NCBI GenBank assembly: GCA_036733965.1
Contig: DAIMZL010000112.1
Coordinates: 1-9,238 of the forward strand
Direction: 5' to 3'
DNA: 9,238 nt
Origin: JAEXOD01 sp937930275
GTDB taxonomy: Bacteria; Bacteroidota; Ignavibacteria; Ignavibacteriales; Melioribacteraceae
The notes beneath the pieces are model-generated. The model saw only the letters and a list, made by a program, of their open reading frames with translations. It searched no databases and was not told the DNA's origin. The position numbers and the translations under genes are program-made. This document shows, piece after piece, positions 1 through 6,113 of the stretch (within the stretch, counting starts at the first letter, position 1; the number at the start of each line of letters is the position of its first letter).

Positions 1-2078
1 GCATCGGAAGGAATTTTTAATAAAATTCTAAACATATATTCGTTTTCACCTTTGGAGTTGGTAGTTACCGGAGCAACAAAAACCTCTCTGTAATCCATTG
101 GTTTATTAATAAGTTTTGGAACGTTAATATCACATTCATTTATAATCGATTTTATTGTTTTATCGTTCCCCTTATAATATCTTCCGTGCTCTACAATTGC
201 TCTTACTTTTTCCACACCTCTATTATTAATGTTTTTCAAAAAGTCGTTATAAATACCTTTTATAGCTCCTTCGGGTAACTCATTATATTTCATATTATCC
301 AAGTAATCTTGAATTTGTGCTTTTTTATTAGCCAAATCACCAGCACCTTTAGTTGAAAACGTTAAATCGTATGCAGGCACAAAAGAAGAATCTTGATACA
401 AAGCGCGTACGTTATTAATAGCCAATCTATTACGAGAAACAAACGAATCGACAGCTGTTTTGGATACCCGTTTTACCGATTCAAATAATTCGTCTTCCAA
501 TTCTTCAACTACTTGTTGTTTGCGTGAAGAAATATTTTTTAAGTTAACAAAATCGTTATCGTTATAAAGATTTCTTAAAATTGATTCGCATCTGCCAAAT
601 CCGTATTTTGTCATACTGTTTTTTGCCAAATTTCTTTGTTGGTCAATATAAAGTCTATCAATATCCGGATATTGATTTAATAAATAGTCCAACTCTCTGT
701 TTTCGGTCAACATTTTAATTATATCTTTATATCTCTCTTCCGATTTTGCTTGATTAATTCGCGGAACAAGTACTTCGGCAATTTGGAAACCAAGTTCCAG
801 TCTAACGGTGTTTCTGCGGGCATTTTCTATAGTATTACTCATATTTTGTGTAACTCGCAAATCCGAAAACTTGTTAATACTTGCCGTTTCGTCATTTGGA
901 ATAATACTTTTCATCTCTTTTACAATTTGAAGCATTTTTGGATAAAACGAGTTGTTTGGATAACTTGTAGTTTTCTTAAAAGCCGCTTTCATTTCGGTTT
1001 CTTTATTAAAATAGATTTCCATTTTTTCGGCTTGTAAATTAAATTTTGTTATATAATTTACCGCCGAAGTAAAATCTGCAGGAATATTTTTAGAACTTAA
1101 TCTGTACAAATTATCTATTTTTTTAACATCTGCAGGCAGTTCAATAGCAGAAAGATCGTTTTTACTTTGTAATTTATTATAAATAAAATTTGTAACACCG
1201 GAAAGTTTGTTTTCTATATCTTTTTTTGCTCTTTCAATTATTCCGCTTGTAAATCTATTAGGATAACTTAGTAACTCGGTCATTTCATCCGTTTTTAACA
1301 AAAATTCATTATAATTTTGTTTTTCTATAGCTCCGAATACTTCGCAAATTAACGTATAATTTTTATTAAAGAGTAATTCGTCTTTAACATTTTTCTTTAA
1401 TTCAATATAATTTTGATATGCAACATCATTGGAATTTAATAAGTCGTCCGGAAAAATATTTTCAAGCTCGTTAAGTTCGTTATTCATTTCTTCAATAGCC
1501 AGCTTTTTATTATCCAGTTGGGAAATTTCTCCCTTAAAATCCATATTGCCAAAATTATAATTAAGACTAATGGTATTATAAATGTTTCTATTGGTACTAT
1601 TATCAGTTAGAATTTTTTTATATTCTTCATACTTTACTTCAAATTTAAATCTCCATATAGGGGCATATCTATATTTAAGAATCAAAGGCGTCTCTTCTTT
1701 TTCAACTTTTTCGATAACCCAATAATACTTTTCTTTTTCTTTCCCTATTCTGTAAACCCATAAACTATCAATATTTTGATTTTCGTTTTTAGCTTTCGTC
1801 ATATCTCCTTTACCGTCATCAAAAAAATCGGTAAAATAGGTATTAAATAATGAACGGTTAGGCGAGCTTAATATTAAATAAAAATTTCCCGATTCCGCTT
1901 TTGGGAATTCGATATAATACTTTTTATCCCCTTTAAGAACAAAGTTTTCGTCATCATCCATAATAGGTAATAATCCTTGTTCCTTTGAAACCGGTTCGGG
2001 ATCGGGAGATAATTGTTTATAGGTTGAACATGCCGCTAACATTAAAAACATAGGTATAACATACTTAAGATATCTCAT
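1..2078 (-). CDS. Large lipoprotein of unknown family (partial, C-terminus beyond the left edge)
   Basis: The reverse strand reads open for 692 codons from an ATG at 2078 and is still open at base 1, so the C-terminus is missing. The N-terminus is a type II signal peptide: a short basic start (MRYLKY), a hydrophobic stretch, and the lipobox LAAC with the lipidated Cys at residue 17, followed by Ser. No acidic cluster directly follows the Cys (CSTYKQLS), so the known Bacteroidota surface-export signal is not evident and a periplasm-facing membrane anchor is the simpler reading. Residues about 45-155 are beta-like, with aromatic and charged strands. From about 180 to 640 the protein is mostly helical and Lys/Glu/Asn-rich, with coiled-coil-like stretches near 180-207 and 515-545. 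After about 655 it turns beta-like again. The only cysteines after the lipobox are at about 245, 497 and 649. I recognise no family or catalytic motif. It is transcribed away from the kinase gene across a shared AT-rich spacer. The reading frame is secure; the function is unknown. Confidence 0.86.
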   Translation of the reverse strand, partial: MRYLKYVIPMFLMLAACSTYKQLSPDPEPVSKEQGLLPIMDDDENFVLKGDKKYYIEFPKAESGNFYLILSSPNRSLFNTYFTDFFDDGKGDMTKAKNENQNIDSLWVYRIGKEKEKYYWVIEKVEKEETPLILKYRYAPIWRFKFEVKYEEYKKILTDNSTNRNIYNTISLNYNFGNMDFKGEISQLDNKKLAIEEMNNELNELENIFPDDLLNSNDVAYQNYIELKKNVKDELLFNKNYTLICEVFGAIEKQNYNEFLLKTDEMTELLSYPNRFTSGIIERAKKDIENKLSGVTNFIYNKLQSKNDLSAIELPADVKKIDNLYRLSSKNIPADFTSAVNYITKFNLQAEKMEIYFNKETEMKAAFKKTTSYPNNSFYPKMLQIVKEMKSIIPNDETASINKFSDLRVTQNMSNTIENARRNTVRLELGFQIAEVLVPRINQAKSEERYKDIIKMLTENRELDYLLNQYPDIDRLYIDQQRNLAKNSMTKYGFGRCESILRNLYNDNDFVNLKNISSRKQQVVEELEDELFESVKRVSKTAVDSFVSRNRLAINNVRALYQDSSFVPAYDLTFSTKGAGDLANKKAQIQDYLDNMKYNELPEGAIKGIYNDFLKNINNRGVEKVRAIVEHGRYYKGNDKTIKSIINECDINVPKLINKPMDYREVFVAPVTTNSKGENEYMFRILLKIPSD

Positions 2079-2246
2079 TTGTTCTATCCCTTTAATTTTT
2101 ATTTGTTATTTTAAAATATTAAATAAAATCTAAATAATAAAGGTATTATTTTTTTTAGTTTCATTTATAAATAAAATTTAGTTAAATTATAGTTTTATAA
2201 TTAAAATTAAATAGTTTTTAAAAATTAAGTATTTAATTTTACAAAC
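2079..2246. promoter_or_regulatory. AT-rich divergent spacer, probable promoters for both flanking genes
   Basis: This 168-base region lies between two divergent genes and is about nine-tenths A and T, far more than the flanking coding DNA. It must hold the 5' ends of both transcription units. I found no exact TAnnTTTG (-7 box of Bacteroidota) on either strand, and no Shine-Dalgarno sequence before either start; the kinase ATG is preceded by an A/T-only leader ending ATTTTACAAAC. The regulatory role is inferred from position and composition only. Confidence 0.4.
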
Positions 2247-3881
2247 ATGGAAAATACTGAAAGTTTGCCCGAACCCGATAACAAAAAAGCAGCAAAAAAG
2301 AAACCCGGAAAAGGAAAGTACAAAAGAATTTTTGAATTACTTCCGGAAGCCATTATTTTGCTTGACGAGACATTTAAAATTGTTGATTTGAATAAAAAAG
2401 TCATTTCGTGGCTTTTGGTTAACAAACCTGACATTAAGGGTAAACAGTTTTCGGAGATTAATTTTTTTGATTATGATACTATAAATAACTTTAACGAAAA
2501 GTTTAAGTTACTGCAAGAAGGGAATAAAGTTCTTCCTTTTGAAGGAATTATAAAACAAAAAGATGACATTGTTTATCCTGCACTTATTACAATAATACCC
2601 ATAAAAACCGGAAATAAATTATTTTATTATTTAATTAATATTTCCGATTTAACCGAAATTAAAGCTGCTCAAAAAGCTTATTTAGAATCGGAAGAAAAGT
2701 TTAGAATGGTTAGCGAAAATAGCGGCGATATAATTTATAGACTTCGTTACGATACTATGCAATATGATTACTTAAACCCTGCTTTTGAAAAAATTACCGG
2801 GTACTCATTAACAGAAATTAATAACGTAGGTTTTAAATCAATTGTCAGACAAATTGAATCATATACCGAGTCAAGTGTTCAAGAGCTTATTAAACAAAGG
2901 GAAAAAAGAGAAGTTTATGATTACAATGCCGATTATTTAATAGAAGACAAACTTGGCGGCTATAAGTGGTTACGAGATCACTCTAATCCCTGGTATAATG
3001 ACGAAGGTGTTGTTATCGGCTCAATTGGTGTTTTAAGTGATATCACTTCGCGTAAAAAGCTGGAAGAAGACCACAGACGTTATGTGGAAGAAATTGCACT
3101 TAGCCGCGATATGCTTGAACAACATGCTTATGAAATGGTAGAACTTAACCTAAAGCTGGAAGAAAGCGAAGAGAAACTTAGCGAACTTAATGCAAACAAA
3201 GATCGCTTTTTTTCGATTATTGCACACGATCTCCGTTCTCCGTTTACTACTTTAATAGGATATACCGAAATTATTAAAGAAGACTTTGACAATATATCCA
3301 GAGAAGAATTAAAAGAATCGATTGATACTATTCACAACACATCAAAGCGTATTTACAATTTGTTGGAAAACTTATTAAGCTGGGCAAGAATGCAGACAGG
3401 AAGAATGCCGTTTCAACCCTTAAAACTTGATGTATCAATTATTTGCAAAGACGTAATCTCCCTTTTTGAAGAGAATGCAAAGTCTAAAAACATCGACCTT
3501 TCTTATATGTCGCAACCAAATCTATATGTTTATGCCGATAAAAATATGTTTGATACTGTTATAAGGAATTTAGTATCCAATGCGCTTAAATTTACGCCGG
3601 ACGGTAAAACCGTTGTGGTAACTGCCAACACGATAGGTAGTTTTGTAGAGATTTCAGTTTCGGATACCGGCTTAGGGATGAAACCGGATATTGTGTCGAA
3701 ATTATTTAAATTAGATCAGCACGTTACTACTTTAGGTACTACGGGTGAAAAAGGAAGCGGTTTAGGATTAATATTATGTAAAGAGCTTGTTGAAAAAAAC
3801 GGCGGTAAAATTGGTGTCGAAAGCGAATTAAATATCGGCAGCCGATTCTTTTTTACTCTTCCGGTTTATTCCGATCAGTAG
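2247..3881 (+). CDS. Soluble PAS-PAS sensor histidine kinase (orphan)
   Basis: This is a two-component sensor kinase of 544 residues that autophosphorylates on His and passes the phosphate to a response regulator not encoded in this window. The domain order is a Lys-rich N-terminal tail (13-27), a first PAS domain about 28-138, and a second PAS with PAC end about 146-270 (NPAFEKITGY through GVLSDITSRKKLEE). A coiled-coil linker spans about 270-318. HisKA covers about 318-385, with phospho-acceptor His327 in HDLRSPF, and the HATPase_c domain about 428-541. The ATP-site motifs are complete: N-box Asn441/Asn445 (RNLVSNALKFT), G1 Asp473 (DTGLGM) and G2 (GSGLGL, 503-508). There is no signal peptide, membrane helix or receiver domain, so it should be cytoplasmic and sense through its PAS domains; the ligand cannot be read from sequence. 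The start is the first ATG of the frame, without a visible Shine-Dalgarno. Its last 29 bases overlap the end of the convergent neighbour. Confidence 0.95.
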   Translation: MENTESLPEPDNKKAAKKKPGKGKYKRIFELLPEAIILLDETFKIVDLNKKVISWLLVNKPDIKGKQFSEINFFDYDTINNFNEKFKLLQEGNKVLPFEGIIKQKDDIVYPALITIIPIKTGNKLFYYLINISDLTEIKAAQKAYLESEEKFRMVSENSGDIIYRLRYDTMQYDYLNPAFEKITGYSLTEINNVGFKSIVRQIESYTESSVQELIKQREKREVYDYNADYLIEDKLGGYKWLRDHSNPWYNDEGVVIGSIGVLSDITSRKKLEEDHRRYVEEIALSRDMLEQHAYEMVELNLKLEESEEKLSELNANKDRFFSIIAHDLRSPFTTLIGYTEIIKEDFDNISREELKESIDTIHNTSKRIYNLLENLLSWARMQTGRMPFQPLKLDVSIICKDVISLFEENAKSKNIDLSYMSQPNLYVYADKNMFDTVIRNLVSNALKFTPDGKTVVVTANTIGSFVEISVSDTGLGMKPDIVSKLFKLDQHVTTLGTTGEKGSGLGLILCKELVEKNGGKIGVESELNIGSRFFFTLPVYSDQ

Positions 3882-4665
3882 TTACTAATTTTTCTTGTTT
3901 TAACGTTGACTCTTCATTTTTTTTATTAACTAATTCTTTTATTGATAAATTCATGTCAAAATCTTCTTCTTTTGTCTTATTTATTTCTAAAACATCCTCT
4001 TCTTTTCGTTTTGGAGCATATAAAACTTGGTCTTTATCTTTGTCTTTATCTAACAACTGCTTAAGCTGTAAAAACGATACAAGCATATAAATAACGTCTC
4101 GCAAACTTCTTCCGTTTTTGGGTTCACCTTCAAGGTTCATCATTTCCTTTAGGTCTTCTTTATCTAAAACAATTCCTGCAATAAGTGATTTATCTTCTTT
4201 GTCTATTTCCATTACTCTGTCAATAATTCGCTTTACAAAATCAACTATACTTTCTTTATTTTTTTTAGTTTCTGCCGATTTTTCATCTTTAATTGTATAA
4301 CCCATTTCCATTTTTACTTCATAAGTTTTGTTTGTTTTAATTCCGTTTTCAATCACCTCTTTTTGGAATGTAAAATTAAACATCGTTTTTATCTGTTTCT
4401 TTTTTGAATAGTAAATGCCGTTTGCTGTTAAATTTAGTATCGTATCATCACTATAGTTGTACGAAAAACTATAATTATCGGTATTACCAATCTGTTCGGC
4501 ATTTAGTCCAAAAGGATACGAAGCCATTTCTTTTGCTAAATTAGATATTTCCAAACTATCGGAAGGTTTGTTTTCTTCCGACTTTCGGAAATCCGTAACT
4601 TTAGAAGAGGCATAAAGATTAGATATGCTTGTATGTGTAAGTTTACTTTTAACATCGCTTATCAT
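3853..4665 (-). CDS. Conserved-looking hypothetical protein, charged C-terminus
   Basis: This 270-residue protein runs from ATG 4665. The frame extends 19 codons upstream to a TTG at 4722, but that TTG forms the last three bases of a candidate -7 promoter box, and ATG is the commoner start, so I prefer 4665. Numbered from the TTG, a short helix-like motif DSLEISNLAKEMA sits at 55-67. Residues about 83-145 are beta-rich and aromatic (SFSYNYSDDTILNLTANG onward), and about 157-225 is helical. The tail is strongly charged, with an alternating DKDKDKD run at 225-231 and many Lys/Glu to the end. There is no signal peptide, membrane helix or cysteine, so it is probably cytoplasmic. The DSLEIS..AKEMA motif recalls the DxVEIS..A+EL peptide seen in FlgM-like and other bacterial proteins, but this is too weak for a call. 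Its 3' end overlaps the kinase gene tail to tail. The function is unknown. Confidence 0.75.
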   Translation of the reverse strand: MISDVKSKLTHTSISNLYASSKVTDFRKSEENKPSDSLEISNLAKEMASYPFGLNAEQIGNTDNYSFSYNYSDDTILNLTANGIYYSKKKQIKTMFNFTFQKEVIENGIKTNKTYEVKMEMGYTIKDEKSAETKKNKESIVDFVKRIIDRVMEIDKEDKSLIAGIVLDKEDLKEMMNLEGEPKNGRSLRDVIYMLVSFLQLKQLLDKDKDKDQVLYAPKRKEEDVLEINKTKEEDFDMNLSIKELVNKKNEESTLKQEKLVTTDRNKPEE

Positions 4666-4719
4666 AATTTTTCTGTTTTTGTTACTATTATCGAAAATTT
4701 TTTGTATTTTGTTTAATAA

Positions 4720-4727
4720 CAAATTTA
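4720..4727 (-). promoter_or_regulatory. Candidate Bacteroidota -7 box for the minus-strand gene
   Basis: The minus strand reads TAAATTTG, an exact match to the TAnnTTTG -7 consensus of Bacteroidota housekeeping promoters. It sits about 55 bases upstream of ATG 4665. No TTG at the expected -33 spacing was found; the nearest upstream TTG is about 28 bases from the box, which is too far. In such AT-rich DNA an 8-base degenerate match can arise by chance, so the call is tentative. Confidence 0.3.
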
Positions 4728-4745
4728 AACAATTAAGATTTTAAT

Positions 4746-5828
4746 ATGATACCTTCAATTAATCCAAAGCTAAAATTTGAATACTACCCCGTAAAATATC
4801 TAAAGTTTTCATTACCTTTATTGGGAATTTTGGCTTTTTTTTCATTTTTTTTCTATTTCATTTTTTCAGGCAAATCAATTACAAACGAAAACGATTCCGT
4901 GCTAATTTTTGCCCCTTTGGTTTTAATGTTTTTTTTAATTGGTATCGGTTTTTTGCTAAATGTACAAGAAAAGAAATTATTAAAATATAATGATATTTTA
5001 AACAATACTGCTCCGGTTAAAAAGTGGCTAAACACTACTAATATCATTAATTTTAAAGGAATGGTTTATTTAATGACCGATAACGAAAACCAAAAAGCCG
5101 AAGAAGGAGAATTTGTAGTTATCCAAGTTTCAAAAAATAAAAGACTAAAAAAAGCTCCTTTAAACTTAAGTTATTATTACAACACCGGTTACGATAAAAA
5201 ACTTCTTTTATTTGAAGACGGAAGAAATATTTTTACCGGATTTAAACTTGAAAGACAAGAAGCCAGAGAGCAATTAGAAAAATCGATTAAATACACTCCC
5301 CTTTTAGCTGCCGTTGGCGGTATTGCCCCTTTTATTATTGTAATTATTTTAGCTTTTCAAATTAACAACATGTCAAAACTTTCTCAATTTTATACCTCTT
5401 CTTACAAATGGAGTAATACCGAAGCAGAAATAATAACCTCAAAAATAGACGAGACATCTATAAAACGAGGGAAAAGAACCATTACAGGATATAAAAATGT
5501 AGTAAAATATAGGTATTCCGTTAATAATAACGAGTATGTATCGGACTTAATTAGCTTTGATTACGCCCCTTTTTCAGAATTGAGCGAAGCCGAAAATATG
5601 AAAAATTATCTTGATTTTGAAAAACACATAAAAATATTTTACAATAGTAACAATCCCAAGCAATCTTTTATTATTCCGGCTAATTTAATGGCATTAAATA
5701 ATAGAAAAACGACCTTAATTTACACCTCAATAATAATTATTATTTTAACTATTGTCCTCGATATTTTTTTGGTGTTTTACATAAAAAAAGTTAAAGCAAA
5801 ACAGTTAAATTTACAAAAAAGCGTTTAA
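4746..5828 (+). CDS. Four-helix membrane protein with C-terminal DUF3592-like domain
   Basis: This is a 360-residue integral membrane protein. Predicted helices lie at about 20-41, 51-71, 185-206 and 323-346, each made of Leu/Ile/Phe runs. Between helices 3 and 4, residues about 219-312 match the DUF3592 pattern. It begins with Trp then AEI (KWSNTEAEIITSKI), has a Tyr-rich VVKYRYSVNNNEYVSD strand, and ends with the IFYNSNNPKQSFIIP signature (family form: V.YNP.NP..S.l.P). The segment between helices 2 and 3 (about 72-184) is a second soluble domain I do not recognise; its order of helix, soluble domain, helix echoes the DUF3592 half. With four helices both soluble domains should lie on the same side of the membrane, but the side is uncertain. 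The role of DUF3592 proteins is unknown. The ATG at 4746 lies about 80 bases from the divergent neighbour's ATG, without a clear Shine-Dalgarno. A base-short -7 match (TATTTTG) lies upstream. Confidence 0.88.
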   Translation: MIPSINPKLKFEYYPVKYLKFSLPLLGILAFFSFFFYFIFSGKSITNENDSVLIFAPLVLMFFLIGIGFLLNVQEKKLLKYNDILNNTAPVKKWLNTTNIINFKGMVYLMTDNENQKAEEGEFVVIQVSKNKRLKKAPLNLSYYYNTGYDKKLLLFEDGRNIFTGFKLERQEAREQLEKSIKYTPLLAAVGGIAPFIIVIILAFQINNMSKLSQFYTSSYKWSNTEAEIITSKIDETSIKRGKRTITGYKNVVKYRYSVNNNEYVSDLISFDYAPFSELSEAENMKNYLDFEKHIKIFYNSNNPKQSFIIPANLMALNNRKTTLIYTSIIIIILTIVLDIFLVFYIKKVKAKQLNLQKSV

Positions 5829-5848
5829 CCACATACTTTTAATTGTGG
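5829..5848 (+). terminator. Weak hairpin directly after the DUF3592 gene
   Basis: CCACA and TGTGG form a 5-base-pair stem with a 10-base loop, starting at the base after the stop codon. No T-run follows, so it would be a poor intrinsic terminator. It could be a transcript-end structure or chance. Confidence 0.25.
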
Positions 5849-5980
5849 AATTTAATCAAATTAGATAATATAAATTTTAATTTAGCATATATTAAAATAA
5901 AAATAATCGTTAAAACACTTAAATATTACTGAAAAAAGTTCGATAATACAATTATAAAATCAACAACAATTGTGAATCAA

Positions 5981-6000
5981 AATGAAACATTATTTTCATT
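5981..6000. repeat. Inverted repeat AATGAAA-6-TTTCATT
   Basis: Perfect 7-base arms are separated by 6 bases (CATTAT). It could act as an operator-like dyad or an RNA hairpin; the stem is A/T-rich. It lies 113 bases before the start of the surface-protein gene. Confidence 0.45.
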
Positions 6001-6026
6001 ATGATACATTGTGATAACTGAAAGGA

Positions 6027-6050
6027 TGAAAAAATGCTACACTTTTTTCA
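6027..6050. repeat. Inverted repeat TGAAAAAA-8-TTTTTTCA
   Basis: Perfect 8-base arms flank an 8-base loop (TGCTACAC). As RNA it would give a weak A-U hairpin ending in a T-run, which might act as a leaky terminator or attenuator. As DNA it could be a dyad-type binding site. It lies 63 bases before the surface-protein start. Confidence 0.45.
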
Positions 6051-6101
6051 CTTTACGTTATGGCACACATTATGAGTTGCTTATATAATATTATATTTAA
6101 A

Positions 6102-6106
6102 AGAGG
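6102..6106 (+). promoter_or_regulatory. Shine-Dalgarno-like AGAGG before the surface-protein start
   Basis: AGAGG sits 7 bases before the ATG at 6114 (10 before the second ATG at 6117), which is good spacing for ribosome binding. The other genes in the window have only A/T leaders, so this one is unusual and supports starting at the MM pair. Confidence 0.5.
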
Positions 6107-6113
6107 TATCAAT

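Larger units (their letters stand above)
5849..6113. promoter_or_regulatory. Gene-free upstream region of the large surface-protein gene, with inverted repeats
   Basis: No protein-coding gene is evident in this AT-rich stretch. It contains the palindrome ACAATTGT (5966-5973), an inverted repeat AATGAAA/TTTCATT (5981-6000), an 8-base inverted repeat TGAAAAAA/TTTTTTCA (6027-6050) and a TATAAT-like stretch at 6084-6089. The arrangement suits a regulated promoter with operator-like sites for the surface-protein gene, but no known binding-site consensus is matched and no TAnnTTTG box was found. Confidence 0.4.

Noticed and set aside
750..1037. Plus-strand open frame of 95 codons
   Set aside because: It lies wholly antisense to the uninterrupted lipoprotein frame and has a composition typical of a shadow (Phe/His/Asn-rich, no motif).
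2225..2434. Minus-strand open frame of 69 codons across the kinase start
   Set aside because: It overlaps the Lys-rich start and first PAS domain of the kinase, and there is no independent sign of coding.
3225..3881. Possibility that the kinase is a hybrid with a receiver domain
   Set aside because: The frame stops directly after the HATPase domain, and the next gene is on the opposite strand, so no receiver domain is attached or adjacent.
4118..5047. Short antisense open frames inside the hypothetical and DUF3592-like genes
   Set aside because: They are Ser/Leu- or Phe-rich mirror frames of better-supported genes, without start signals or motifs.
6061..6080. Sigma-54-like elements TGGCAC and TTGC before the surface-protein gene
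   Set aside because: The two elements are separated by 10 bases, whereas sigma-54 promoters need about 5 between TGGCAC and TTGC; the spacing is strict, so this is most likely chance.
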